Assembly (NCBI GenBank): GCA_963931865.1 | Contig: OZ007511.1 | Span: forward strand, 9,662,603-9,726,602 | Reading direction: 5' to 3' | DNA: 64,000 nucleotides | DNA from: Axinella damicornis | Taxonomy: Eukaryota; Porifera; Demospongiae; Axinellida; Axinellidae | Part shown: one piece after another, positions 1 to 10,964 of the stretch | Numbering within the stretch: the first letter of the stretch is position 1 | How the letters are laid out: each line of letters starts with the position of its first letter | Notes under the pieces: generated by a model | Seen by the model: only the letters and a program-made list of their open reading frames with translations | Told to the model about the DNA's origin: nothing | The model's database searches: none | Program-made: the position numbers and the translations under genes

Positions 1-100
1 AAAATTTACGGAGATTTACAACAGAATACGGAAACTCGGCAAATCCCCGTAGGACAAATTAGTTACTTGTCAATAGGGTATTTAATGGAATAGCCCATTG

Positions 101-331
101 TTGTACGCAGCTAATCAAATCAGGGGCAGCCCTAGCTACATAAGAGTGATCCATTATAATATAATGGGTCCTTCTTATGTTCTTTGATTACCTACCAATT
201 ATGCAGGGGCTGCCCGTGTTGGTAGGTAATCAAAGAACATAAGAAGGACCCATTATATACCTAGCATATATAATGGGTCACGCTTATGTAGCTAGGGCTG
301 CCCCTGATTTGATTAGCTGCATACAACAATA
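101..331. repeat. Long imperfect palindrome
   Basis: The left arm, beginning GCAGCTAATCAAATCAGGGG, is repeated in reverse complement at the right end (CCCCTGATTTGATTAGCTGC). The inner arms (TAATGGGTCCTTCTTATGTT and its complement) also pair around a small GC-rich centre. This is the structure of a foldback or MITE-type element. No coding sequence is supported within it. Confidence 0.75.
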
Positions 332-444
332 CTCTTGTGGCCCTAGCGTGAGTGGGTGGGGCTCCTGTGTGCTGAGAGCAAAAGGGGGTGGGGCTCCTGG
401 AAAAATGAAAATAATAGCTTGAAATGTGACATGGTAGTGGTATG

Positions 445-646
445 TAGCAAGGGCTGCCCCTGGATAATTGGTAGGTAATCAAAGTACATAAGAAGGACCC
501 ATTATATAGCACCAGACCTAGCATATATGATGGGTCTCTCTTATGTAGCAAGGGCTGCCCCTGCATAATTGGTAAGTAATCAAAGTACATAAGAAGGACC
601 CATTATATAGCACCAGACCTAGCATATATAATGGGTCTCTCTTATG
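445..646. repeat. 101-bp direct tandem duplication
   Basis: Two head-to-tail copies (445-545 and 546-646) both start TAGCAAGGGCTGCCCCTG and contain AAGAAGGACCCATTATATAG. They share sequence with the arms of the palindrome at 101-331, so they are probably derived from the same element. Confidence 0.75.
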
Positions 647-693
647 TAGATGGGTGGAGCATGGGTAAGTTCCTGCAAATTAGATGAGCAGAG

Positions 694-860
694 TACATAA
701 GACAGACCCATAATATAGTATAGGGGTCTGCTGACATAAGAAAGACCCTTATAGTATAGGGGTCTCATGTACATAAAACAGACCCTTAATAGTTAGTACA
801 TAAAACAGACCCATATAGTAAAGGGGCCTGATGTACATAAAACAGACCCATATAGTAAAC
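694..860. repeat. Short tandem array of about 40-45 bp
   Basis: Four to five degenerate copies of a unit containing ACATAAAACAGACCCATATAG followed by a GGGGTCTG-type segment. The units are related to the ACATAAGAAGGACCC core of the preceding repeats. Nothing coding is seen. Confidence 0.6.
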
Positions 861-1348
861 GGATCTTTTCCTTCATAAAGTACTTATCTACCAACCCCCA
901 AAAAACAGTGCAGCCGCGAGTCGCGATCGGTGAACTTGTAGGGCTAGCTAGATCAGTCAGAAGTCGCACTTTCGCATGCAGTCTTTGTTGCTGTGCGCCA
1001 GGTAGCGCGCATCGCTGTATCCATTGATTCGTGAGTGGTCTCTGTCCCTGTTGTAGCCATCCACGGAGTAAACGGTTCACGAATTCATGCCTCTCTGAAC
1101 CTCAGAACTACGTTGCAACGTTGATGATATGAGCGATCGAGCGCTGAGCACGTGTGAATTATCATGACGCAAGGGATTTTCGCATAATCGTTTGTTGTAT
1201 ACGTACGATACACACAGACGTTTTACACGCACTATGTGGGGTTCGCTCAGGCTCGCCCCGCTAACCGCATAATAGGCATTTTGTAATGCGTGTCACTCAA
1301 ATAAAATATTTCATTCATTCATTCATAAGGTCTCTTGGCGTGCCATTA
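861..1348. other. Intergenic region upstream of the glycosyltransferase gene
   Basis: No supportable gene. It presumably contains the promoter and 5' UTR of the downstream gene, but no TATA box or initiator is convincing. The last 60 bases (AATAAAATATTTCATTCATTC) are low-complexity and look like non-coding leader. That is why the in-frame ATG at 1286 is not preferred as the start. Confidence 0.4.
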
Positions 1349-2692
1349 ATGCCCTACCAGTTAGAAATTATGAAGCAACAACGCCAGTTAGTTCTCCTAG
1401 TGCTGGTTTGCTCCATCGTGATCGTGGCCGGGATTGTGCTCTTGTACTACTCGTCACCATTTACGCATTCACAGATGCTGCGGAGCCCTGATACACCTGG
1501 TATTCCATTAGCTAGCAAATCTGCCAGCCATCATCCAATTTCAGTTACCACTCCAGTTGTCACCCCACCGATGATCCTCGAGCTTCCTTCACAAGGTTCT
1601 GTCTTACCTGGATACTTGCCCCCTGGCTGTGAAGAATACGATGGTGCACCACAGAATTTCTCATTGAGGGATATCATTGTGAGATCGGCATATTTTGACG
1701 ACAGACCACGTAGTGGTCACAAGACTACTGTGGTCTTCTTGATAGAGGTACGAATTTCCATACTTAAGCAAAACCTGATTACTGGATGTGCAGTTGGACA
1801 ACATGTGAACACTGATCACAAACAGTTTGAAGTACGTCCATTGATACAAACAGGTTGGGTCCATCGTACTTTCCCTGAGCTTTCCCATGACACACTGTTT
1901 GTGAATTGTTATGACATGCCTGTGCAGAATGGCAGCAGGGGATTTGTCCTATACAGAAGGAATGCTAGAACAACCTGTGTTGAGTCTGAGCGCCCCGTGA
2001 TGATTCCTGCTCCTCATCCAGTCTTGCCTCGAGGCCAACAGTTCACAATTGCTGTTTGTTGTGCACCTATATTTGGAACACCAGCACTATTTACTGACTG
2101 GCTTCGATACCAGAGGACAATCGCCTTTGACCATGTTCATCTGATTATAGAGGAGGACACTTTCACCGGATTTGAGAATGAAGAACTGAAACGTGCGATA
2201 CAGGAAGGTTTTGTGACTATAGATGTGTGGAAGCACTGGCTAAACGAAAGTGAAATTTTCTATCACTCGCAAGTATTAGCCCATGAGGATTGCATATACC
2301 GACTTCGTGGAACGTTTGACTATATCATGCTGTTAGATGCCGATGAGTTCTTCACTCCAAGGGTCATTAATAAGAGCAGAATTCACCACTATGTGCAGAA
2401 ATGCTGTGGTCGCTCATGTGGCTCATGCCACTTTCGTGAGTATATGTACTATCCAGACTGTGGCTTGAAAGGAGAGGCGGGAAAAGATGGAAACATTACT
2501 GCCCAGCTTGTTTCATATGTGTATCGAGAGCAACGATCTGAAGGAAAATCATTCCACCGTTCTTCTGCTATTGTGGACACAGGATGTCAGAGGGGTCTCG
2601 AACATATAAGAGGTTATAGAGGTGTTGAATTTCCTGCAGAGATGGCATATGTGGCTCATGTGAGAGGGCAGAAGATGCCCTCAAAGTGCTGA
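1349..2692 (+). CDS. Glycosyltransferase family 92-type (DUF23) type II membrane protein
   Basis: An intronless reading frame of about 447 residues. A hydrophobic segment of about 22 residues (LVLLVLVCSIVIVAGIVLLY) lies near the N-terminus after a short basic stretch, which fits a Golgi type II signal anchor. The luminal part has the features of the GT92/DUF23 family: AVCCAPIFG before the nucleotide-sugar region, the central acidic metal-binding motif FDYIMLLDADEFF (a DxD type), and a C-terminal His/Arg-rich AYVAHVRG segment after KSFHRSSAIVDTG. Characterised relatives such as nematode GALT-1 are beta-1,4-galactosyltransferases acting on N-glycan core fucose; donor and acceptor here are unknown. 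ATG 1349 was chosen because residues read from ATG 1286 come from low-complexity leader (TTCATTCATTCAT). A third in-frame ATG lies at 1370. The gene ends at TGA 2690-2692. Confidence 0.85.
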   Translation: MPYQLEIMKQQRQLVLLVLVCSIVIVAGIVLLYYSSPFTHSQMLRSPDTPGIPLASKSASHHPISVTTPVVTPPMILELPSQGSVLPGYLPPGCEEYDGAPQNFSLRDIIVRSAYFDDRPRSGHKTTVVFLIEVRISILKQNLITGCAVGQHVNTDHKQFEVRPLIQTGWVHRTFPELSHDTLFVNCYDMPVQNGSRGFVLYRRNARTTCVESERPVMIPAPHPVLPRGQQFTIAVCCAPIFGTPALFTDWLRYQRTIAFDHVHLIIEEDTFTGFENEELKRAIQEGFVTIDVWKHWLNESEIFYHSQVLAHEDCIYRLRGTFDYIMLLDADEFFTPRVINKSRIHHYVQKCCGRSCGSCHFREYMYYPDCGLKGEAGKDGNITAQLVSYVYREQRSEGKSFHRSSAIVDTGCQRGLEHIRGYRGVEFPAEMAYVAHVRGQKMPSKC

Positions 2693-2846
2693 TTGCATGA
2701 TCCGCTTAACCCTGAACACATTCTAGCTATATAGCTATAATTGAGAAATATTCGAGTTGAATTTCGTGTTAAAAACTTTGTGACACGAAATATTATGTAG
2801 CTAACACGTGTACATTTGCGACGCCAAGAAATTCGAGCGATTTGGC

Positions 2847-3165
2847 ATGGAGGAGTTTGAGTGTTGCATTCGAGGCTACCATGTATAGCTATAGCTAAGT
2901 TACAAAGAAATATGGGAGGCAGCAGCTGGTGAAATGCTGATATGTGAGAGGGAGCCACGCAACGTTTATGATCGATATGCTGTCGCTGTAAAAAAAATCT
3001 GGAACGGTCATTGGGCATTTAGCTAGCTAGCTACCACGATGGTTGGCAAGAGGTGTGTTCGCTCTTTTTGCGACGAGGGCCTAGGAGGTATGATTGCCTC
3101 ACATTGCAGAATCATGATCAGGCCCAGGCATGTCGAGTCAACCCCTCCCTGGACAAAGCCAGACC
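2847..3165 (+). pseudogene. Decayed HIRAN-like domain fragment
   Basis: Starting at ATG 2847 the plus strand reads MEEFECCIRGYHV and then a stop. A short gap later it reads EAAAGEMLICEREPRNVYDR followed by YAVAVKK. After a further frame change near a run of eight A residues it continues with a V/I-GHL-type motif and then RWLARGVFALF. The order ERE-x2-N-x2-DRYAVAV-K-(V/I)GHLP is the hallmark of HIRAN-like domains, which are abundant in cnidarian and sponge genomes; this recognition is from memory. At least two stops or frame changes break it, so it is called a pseudogene fragment. It does not join to either neighbouring gene. Confidence 0.45.
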
Positions 3166-3885
3166 GCTCGTGACCAAGCTACCTACTCATTGGCTCAAGC
3201 ATAATTGAAACGAAACGTTCAGTTTTAATTATCCTTGATTGGATAGAACCTAGTAGAGGCCTAGAGCGATGGGCGACCAATAAACAGTCTACCTCTGTAT
3301 ACCTCCTCCATGGCGAAAGCAAAGACGAACACCGCTAGTGGATCCGTACCTATGCATCATGACCTCAGAGCTGTTCATCATTACATGACATGTCCTGCAG
3401 AACACATGGTGTGCTGAACCAGTGTGCAGCATGCGTATAGGTATAGTTGTGTGCTACAGCCTGCCTTATTGCCGCTAGACTGCTTCAGCTAGCCTGACTC
3501 GCAGTTCCTGTGTTGCTCATATGTGTGCATGTACCTTTGGTGTGATACATAATTCTGGGGCCTGGGGTTGTGCTGTGCTCATTCCGATGACAGTCTTGTA
3601 TAATTATAGAACTGTTCCGCATTCTGCAAGCGCACTCGCTCACGCTCGCCCCACAATGTTGCACATTCCACCAGTATATACATGTATATCAGTTCAGTTC
3701 AGTTCAGTTCATTTTGATTTGATAACCCAGGAATGCCGCATCTCCAGTACAGAAGGTTTTCATGCAGGTCCTGGGCCCCGTTAATGGGGGATGATGGTGA
3801 TGACATCATCACTGAACTTGCTTGAGTTACCATAAATGGCATTGCTCAAACTTGTTTTTCTGGAAGGGCAAAGGGCAAATTCCTT
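3166..3885. other. Intergenic, no gene seen
   Basis: Only short spurious reading frames. It contains a small (GTTCA)n run near 3690-3710 and a HIRAN-fragment tail at its left edge. Confidence 0.4.
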
Positions 3886-4010
3886 TTTTCAAGGTGAACC
3901 ACCCTTCAACAGAAAAACCAAGGGCTTTAGTGGGATTCGAACTCAGGACAGAGCCTGAGTTGCACACTGGAGACTCTCACTCTACCAGTACACCACCGCG
4001 CACCCCCATA
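3886..4010 (-). repeat. Probable tRNA-derived SINE or tRNA pseudogene
   Basis: On the minus strand the segment has an A-box-like GGTGTACTGGTAGAG followed about 50 bases later by a perfect B-box core GAGTTCGAATCCC (plus-strand GGGATTCGAACTC at 3931-3943). This is the internal RNA polymerase III promoter layout of a tRNA or tRNA-derived SINE. The anticodon arm does not fold convincingly, because an AACTCAGG / CCTGAGTT hairpin lies in its place. A functional tRNA is therefore unlikely. Confidence 0.45.
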
Positions 4011-4703
4011 TATGAAGTGCCTCGTTTGATTGACAGTCGACAACGCATGCAACGAGGCACAATGGTTCATGGCTGTCGTCAAGCGTACATCTACAACACA
4101 CCCACAACAATAAAGTGTGTTGTCTCAAAACAAAAATTGACATGTGGACATGTAATTACCACCTTGAATGGATGGTCACATTTATTTTAGGGATGCAATT
4201 TTAGTGACATGTCTGGTATATGACTGTAGCTAAGTGTAATCCAGCACTGTAGAAAGAAAAGGGTTGTTTTAACCAGACTCTGATGATCACCATAGTTGTA
4301 TCTCAGTGATCAAAGAATGTACCCACAACCACAAACATTGCGTAGCTTCACTTCTAACGTTATGTAATTATAAGTACGTATGTCTGTTGGAGGACCCATA
4401 GTGGTCAAGAATCTGCTTGAATGCACATTGTTTGGAAGTGCAGCTGCATCCATGTAGCTACATGCACTTTTATATATTAGCATGCCTACAGTTACCTGGA
4501 ACTAAGAAACGTGACCTAGGTCAACACAACAGGCGCTAGGCCTACATGTACTAGGTTTTCCTATCCTATTAGCTAGCAATAGGATCAAAGCAGGCTGCAC
4601 TTGTGTGCTCATTCCTAGATCACCATAGTAGAGGAGGCACTGAGATGCAATTAAGGTGACCACAGCCTGCAGCTGGTTAAAAGATCCCTTCTGTTTTATA
4701 GAG

Positions 4704-4862
4704 AGCTGGTTTCCATGTGCACCCGTGCCACTTGGACCTAGCTAGGTGGTTATCTCCACCAGCTTTACATGGCATGCCACACCTACCATAATTATGTGAA
4801 GCTGGTGGAGATAACCACCTAGCTCCAAGGGGCAAGGGTGCACATGTAAATCAGCTGGATTA
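4704..4862. repeat. Foldback element with arms of about 65 bp
   Basis: The left arm AGGTGGTTATCTCCACCAGC is matched by the right arm GCTGGTGGAGATAACCACCT. Outer sequences (CCATGTGCACCCGTGCC / GGGCAAGGGTGCACATG) also pair. A single arm related to it recurs at about 5245-5315, so this is a dispersed small element. Confidence 0.75.
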
Positions 4863-7635
4863 CAGTCATTCTGGTGAGTGTACATTTGGTCAAGTTGAAA
4901 ATCATTAGCTACTGTTGAATGACGAATATTTGATCTTCACAGAAAGGAAAATGAAAAAAACTGACCCGGATTCCCCTCATGAACCGGCCCAATAAACAGT
5001 TTTGAAAATCAAATGCAATCAGTTTCAACTTTTGACATTTATCCTTCAATTTTGATCTCTGTTGAAAAAAATGAACTCTACATTTAACTTCCAATTTTTG
5101 TACTCAAATCTCATTTTCGATTAATTTTGTGTTTCTTTCAATCTCATTTCTCTGGTTTAACGATTTCAATTTTCTGTGACAACGGATGGTCATATTTAGG
5201 GATGAAATTTTAACCCCTCAGTGACTTACCTGGTATATGACTGTAATCCAGCTGGTTACCATCTGCACCCTTGCCCCTTGGACTTAGGTGGTTATCTCCA
5301 CCAGTTTCACATGGTAGCTAGGCGTGGCATGCCATGTGCTACTCACATGACACCAGTGCGTCCATGCAGTAAATAGTTCAAGCTCAAATAAATCCTCTGT
5401 ATCAGAAACTGAATCCCTACATGTTTATATCATAGCTCAACGTCTAAATAGGTACAAATATGTCTTAGTTGTCTTGCTTTAGGATAGCAAATATGGGAGA
5501 TAAACAGACTTGTCATGCAGATCCTTGTTGCCCAAGGGATGGATGTTGTCAATTCAACACTAATAGAGTGGGATGGGCACCTGATTGCAATATACGGTAA
5601 AAAGCCCCCGTTTCATAATTATTATGAATGTAAAATGCCTCCACTGCAGCTGCATGATAGAAACTTCGGCTATGAGTTTTTCAGACATCCATAGGCATAA
5701 CTTTGACATCCTGTATTGCAATCCACCTCTCACACTATACCGTCAGATCAGAGAAAAAGTATCTTTCCAACAGTTTAGAGAAATTCTTATGTCTCTATTG
5801 CCTCCAGCATGCTCCCAGCATGCTTGCATCTAACCAGCTCTTCCCAAATCGAAATAGTTATCTATTCTGGGCTTTTAATTTCATGTCACCAAACTTCTGC
5901 TGTTTGATACATGTAGCTACATACATGTACTCAGGGACAATGGAACTGGACACTAACAGTGTGCTTATGGGCACTGCCACTGCCTGTCATTAATATATTG
6001 GGCAGCCAGATCAACTACACTGCTTGATTCTCGTCGCAAGTTTGATAACATAATTAGTTGTGGTGATCAATCAATTTTAAAGGGCTCATCCTAACTAGAG
6101 GTGCTCAGCAGAGCACGTACCCCGTGCGCAACTTTGTCTTGACAGCTATAGGCCTATTCATACAGCATGCACGATGAGCTAGCTCATGGATAATACACAC
6201 TAGCTAGGCCATGATTTACAGCGATGTCAGCATGCAGAATGAGATACCGTAAGTTGTGGCAGTAATGTTAGAAATTGGGTGTGGTCAAGACAAACCGATC
6301 ACTCTACCCCCTGCTGCGCATGCGCACGGGGTAATTACTGCATCTTGATCTGTGGTGATGACTCCCTTATAGGTGTCCCAGTTCATGGCTGTAAAATTGA
6401 TATGGGCCTACTCCCTTACCATCATCTTACTCTGCTATCTATAGTCTCTTGTAACCAGGGTAACTACTTTGCAATTGTGGTCTATAAATTTTGCTTTATA
6501 GACATGCAGTGAAGTTTTGATACCTGAGTAAACTTAATTGGCCCCCCACTAAATTTCATCAGGCACATTCCCCAACTTGCTACATGTACCAGGCTCGGGA
6601 GGGTTGATCATAGTCTTCACCCACAGCTAGGTATAGTTATACTTCAATAAGGGATGGATCACTTAGGCAGATTCCATTGACCATTGGAAAAACAGCACTA
6701 TTGTCGGAAGCTCCCAGATAGGCGGGCATGCCTGTCATTGCCTGAAAATAGTTGATGCAGCATGCCCATGCATCCACCATATAACCACAACTTTCACTAC
6801 ATGTACATGTACTAGGACTTTTTAACAGGGTGCAAACTGCATAGATGAAACTACACTCTCTATGGTAACAAACAAAAGCTCCCAAGGCATACTTGACCAG
6901 CAGTTTCGATCTCGTAGTCTGCATCACACTGGGAGCTACTGGACAACGGAACTTGACACTGGATCCGCCCAGCAGATCCATGGTATTGAAGCTGTACTAT
7001 TTAAGCCTAGCTGGTTGCTGTGTGCTAAGCTACTGTATAATATAAGTTCCAAATAATTATAGGTATCTAATACAGTCGTCACACATACGTCACGCTTCTG
7101 AGCATGTAGTCTGGTATCGACTATGCCCCTTTACCTGGCTTGGCTATACGTATGGCGTTGTGAGTTCCAGTGTGTGTGCATCGGCATGACATCCTCGTTA
7201 TGTACGTAGAAGTTATGACCATAATTATTATCATGAATTTTGTTGCTTGATCACATTGTGAAAGGAATCTTCACTCTTTCACTCGGTGTTCCACCATCAG
7301 CCTCCACTGCACAAACTGGCTACATACGGTGTACTGTAAACCATAGATAATAATAATTCTATGTGTAAACTCGAACTCACATAATATTAACTTAAATTCC
7401 CATCCGATATCCATTCACAACCGGCCTGCTCATAACGATACCTACCTCACACCTGAAGTGCTTTCACCTCACGTGCAATGTCCCCATCAGTCGAGGTGTG
7501 CATGTGTAGTGCTGGCTGCAGAGCTGCATCGTTGATTATGGGGGGTGGGGCTAAGCTAGCTACGGTATGCACGTGATTGAGAACAAAGGGTGGTGATTTA
7601 ATAGAGCTGCGACGTCAAGAAAGAAACTGCCTGCG
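4863..7635. other. Intergenic, no supportable gene
   Basis: About 2.8 kb with only short frames lacking similarity or codon structure. It holds one solo arm of the preceding foldback (about 5245-5315), a degenerate copy of the 4155-4240 segment (about 5185-5260) and AT-rich stretches. The last 150 bases should contain the promoter of the RING/Kelch gene. Confidence 0.4.
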
Positions 7636-8488
7636 ATGTCGCGCAGACCCAGTAATGTATATCCGACTGGAGGCCACGACTGCGATTTTGTGGCCCCTCC
7701 ACCTGAAAATCTACACTGTTCAATATGCCATCTTGTGTTCAATGACCCTCATCTGACCGACTGCTGTGGGCACCACTTCTGCCACTCGCATTTTGAAGTC
7801 GCTTCAGATGTCTCAAGTTTGTCCACTATGCCAGAGAGAGTTTGAAATCTTCCCCGCAAAGAACGTTACACGCGAGGTGAATGCGCTACAAGTCAAGTGC
7901 ACGCATAAGAAAGGGGGGTGTGAGTGGCAAGGAGAATTGGGTAAGCTTGGGAAACATATTGAAGCTTGTGACTGTGTCCACGTTCTTTGTCGCCTAGGAT
8001 GCCGACAGAAGATTCCCCGGAGGTTACAGGAGAAACACGAAAACCTCCTTTGCCCATTTCGCTCGTATGATTGTCACTACTGTAGGAATTATGTGGGGAC
8101 ATACCAGGATGTATCAGAGAAGCATTGGCCTCGTTGTGAGTTTTTCCCTGTACCTTGTCCGAATGACTGCCCCAAAGGGAGTGTACCTCGAAATCGCCTC
8201 ATGAAACACCTGAAGACCGAATGCAAAGAGCAGCGACTAGCTGAGTTGAAGCTGCAGAATACGCGAATCTGCGAGGAGCTCCAAGGAAAGGTGGGTAGAA
8301 TAATGGAGTTAGAGCAACAGCTTGCATCTCAGGAGACAAAGATAGAGAAACTTGAGACGGAGTTGATGGAGAAGAGTGTGATAATAGAGCAGCTGATGGA
8401 GGGGAAGGAGGAGTGTATCGTAGAGCTGTGGAGGGAGCTCAAGAAACTGAGTAGCCGGAGTGATGCAACAGATGTGAGTATGTTATGA
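7636..8488 (+). CDS. RING / TRAF-type zinc finger / coiled-coil protein, first exon, RING frameshifted
   Basis: Translation from ATG 7636 reads into a C3HC4 RING (C28, C31, CGHHFC at 44-49). The frame is then lost at about 7787-7791, exactly where the next zinc-binding Cys is expected. Frame +1 resumes immediately with LKSLQMSQVCPLCQREF, the other half of the RING. It continues through two TRAF-type zinc-finger stretches rich in C/H pairs (CTHKKGGCEW, CRLGCRQKIP, CPFRSYDCHYC, CPNDCPKGS) and a leucine-rich coiled coil of about 70 residues. Two missing bases would explain the shift. A strong donor (GAT|GTGAGT) at 8473/8474 in phase 0 suggests the exon ends there rather than at TGA 8488 and continues to 9579, 10684 and 10965. 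RING-TRAF proteins are typically E3 ubiquitin ligases or adaptors. The frameshift may be a real lesion or a sequencing error. Confidence 0.8.
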
Positions 8489-8646
8489 TTAAAATAGAGA
8501 GTGCATCACTCTCTATTTAGGGATGGCCAAGGAAATTTCGAATTTGCCCATAGTCTCATAGAACTGACCTAAGTTCAAGGGAATGGGCTGATCGGACTGA
8601 GGGTAATGGCATTCCCTTTGCTATTTCGAGAGGAGGAATATGACGG

Positions 8647-9056
8647 GCAACTGGGAAAGCAGGGAATGGGAAACGGAACAGGAACGGCACAATCCTAAGC
8701 GGATTGTTTTTTGGGGTCACTGTAAAACCCAGACTCTGACCAAAACAGCTGTATACAGACAGCAAACACTAGCAAAGTGAAGGATCTTATCCAGCTCTGT
8801 CTCAAGTTGCTTCCTATAGCCTGTTGAGGTATCGGCTGCTTGATTTCTGAGAGATCAAAGGTCACGAAAAGGTCATCAAGGTGACGATGCCTCAATAGGC
8901 TAGGATCGAAGCAACTTGTGACAGAGCTGGAGACAACACTTCGTATGTAGCTTTGCTGGCATTTGCTGTCTGTATAGCCAGTCAAGTCCGGAGTCCAGGT
9001 TTTACGGTCCGCTTAGGATTGTGTTGCTCCTGTTCCTGTTCCCTGCTTTTCCAGTT
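8647..9056. repeat. Foldback MITE with arms of about 170 bp inside an intron
   Basis: The left arm (CAACTGGGAAAGCAGGGAAT, GGAACAGGAACGGCACAATC) is mirrored at 8990-9056 (GGATTGTGTTGCTCCTGTTC, CCCTGCTTTTCCAGTTG). Inner segments around CAGCTCTGTCTCAAGTTGCT also pair. It lies in the proposed first intron of the RING/Kelch gene. Confidence 0.7.
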
Positions 9057-9430
9057 GACCTCGTTCCCAGGCCCCACCCAGCTTTTCGTCGCTTGCATAT
9101 GGAAAGGCAGGGAGAGCCTGGTATGTTTCCTCACATGAGCATTACGTAATCGACAAATGGCCAAAATTTTCAGAACGAAAAAGCAAAGTTTTACATATTA
9201 AATACACGTTCAATGCTTGGTGTGTATGACAGTCGCTCCCTGCTAGCTAGATATGCGTGGTAAGTTACCTCGTACCTTTGCTCTTCTTGCTGTTCTGAGC
9301 CCCAGTTCGCCCACGTTCAATTAAGTCCAAATTTCTACCACCTTTCTACCCTCAACGTCACGCACATGAGGAAACATACCTGGCCCTCCGCGTTCTTTCA
9401 TGCAACCGAAAGCGGCAAGCGGGCCTGGGA
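9057..9430. mobile_element. Degraded TAGCC-family MITE
   Basis: The left end has CCTCGTTCCCAGGCCCCACC and CAGCTTTTCGTCGCTTGCA. The right end carries the inverse (CATGAGGAAACATACCTGGC to GGGCCTGGGAA). The layout matches the better-preserved copy at 35357-35743. Ends and target duplication are eroded. Confidence 0.6.
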
Positions 9431-9578
9431 AGAATATGACAGGCTAGCACTAAATTTATTGGAAGCTGAAATGGGTAATCCCATGCGGACTTCACGGCAT
9501 CTGTGTAGTATGCATTTGTATAGTTGTCATGCAACACTGACTGTTGTCACGCAACTGACTGTTCTCTGGCACCTGCAG

Positions 9579-9693
9579 GGTAGACCCTCGATGGTGACTA
9601 GTTTGAGCCACACCCTCTCCAATGATACCAGCATAGATGAAGCTGAAGAGAGCACTGCTTCTCTCTGCCCTGGAAAGGTACATGTATGTGCAT
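9579..9693 (+). CDS. Proposed exon 2 of the RING/Kelch gene
   Basis: A 115-base open segment bounded by CACCTGCAG|GGT and CAT|GTATGT. It reads in phase 0 from the preceding donor (8473) and gives GRPSMVTSLSHTLSNDTSID followed by EAEESTASLCPGK and further residues, an acidic Ser/Thr-rich linker. An alternative donor at 9677/9678 (AAG|GTACAT) would leave phase 0 and then meet a stop in the next exon. The phase-1 donor at 9693 is preferred because it keeps the chain open. Supported only by splice motifs and frame. Confidence 0.45.
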
Positions 9694-10381
9694 GTATGTC
9701 AGGAAAGGTACACCCTTTAGGGTCCATAGGGCATAAATGCGTAGAATTAGCATTCTTACAATTCATACTATGGCTTCTCACTTTGTAGTGATCGACAGGC
9801 TTGGACTAGCACTGCTCCTGGAGACTTAGTAGTCACCCTCTGATTGCTACAGAATTAAGGCCACCAAGTGTCTGAGCCAGCAGCTGTTATGGGCAGAAAC
9901 GATTCCGCCTAATTTCGCCTTCTAAGCTTATACTCCCCTCTTCAGCAATAAGGTAAGTAGCTGGCGTATAGCACGTTTTTTCAGCTGGTCTAACGGTGCG
10001 ATAACTAGATGGCTAGCTCATGCAGTGACCAGTGCATCCTTCCTTTCCTGCTGTGGTGAACGGTGAGTGTAAGCATTACTACTAACAGCCAGGGGCACTC
10101 TTCCGAGTTTTGTGGTATGCTACATGCCCTGGGCAATGCTAAACGCTGTGTGCAGGTGCCAATTTATGCTGTGGGGGAGATTTCAATGAACTCAATTAAA
10201 CCCTTTAATAACTACAGAAACCTTTGGTGGCTATAGAAATCCTTGACCATGTAGGGCATTTCCATCTCTTTTTGCATAAATGGACTTGGAAAGCACTTGT
10301 ATATAGAGCCTGACATAGTACGCTGAGACTCCTCCCACCTGCACCTGGATGTAGCACCATAGTTGTTCTCAAATTTAATTA

Positions 10382-10535
10382 GTTGTTTAACTCTTTACCA
10401 ACCAATGACTGCAAAAGCCGTCATGAGCTCCCATAAGCCCATAAGAATTTATATGGGGAATTTAATACTAGGCGTTATACTTTAATGCAAGGTTTTGCTT
10501 CCCTAAGCTGTTTCTTATGGTTGGTAAAGAGTTAA
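10382..10535. mobile_element. Short MITE with TTAACTCTTTACCAACC ends
   Basis: Terminal inverted repeats of about 19 bp, GTTTAACTCTTTACCAACCA and TGGTTGGTAAAGAGTTAAC, bound a 154-bp AT-rich segment. Single ends of the same family occur near 12930 and 33575. Confidence 0.65.
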
Positions 10536-10683
10536 CAAGATTTCTTGAACAATGTGGTTGGTAGGTCAGTATAATTACTTCATAATTACTATGCATAATT
10601 TCCTGCCTGGTTTCCACAATATGGAAAGCTGCAGCTTGTGTTTGAAAGGTATCGTGTCTATGTAACGGCCTGTTTTTTTTCAG

Positions 10684-10720
10684 GGACCGAAGTAGTTCCT
10701 TGGCATCCGTCGGTTTCTAA
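10684..10720 (+). CDS. Proposed exon 3 (37 bases) of the RING/Kelch gene
   Basis: It is preceded by a pyrimidine-rich TTTTTTTTCAG and followed by a perfect donor GTAAGT. Entered in phase 1 from 9693 it reads WTEVVPWHPSVS and leaves two bases (AA). The acceptor at 10963-10964 completes these to a Lys codon that runs directly into the Kelch frame. All other entry phases hit stops. Confidence 0.4.
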
Positions 10721-10964
10721 GTAAGTGCTGTGAACTTCCTGCTGCTACTACGTAGTTTGGTTCCCAGACCCTTCGGTAGAGGGGGCAGGGCAAGTGACAG
10801 ACTTTTGAGACCGAGGATGAATGCCAATGCTGACGGCAGCTATGGGATAGTCTTGCGTGCCAGCCTAGCTCAGCAATAGGTAAAGGTGGTTTGTTCCTAA
10901 AAATTCTCTTTCTATACAGATCAAGGAAACCACTTGGTAATTGCATCAGAATGTCCTAATTTAG

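Noticed and set aside
3886..4010. Functional tRNA gene
   Set aside because: A and B boxes are present but the anticodon arm and acceptor pairing are not. Kept only as a tRNA-derived repeat.
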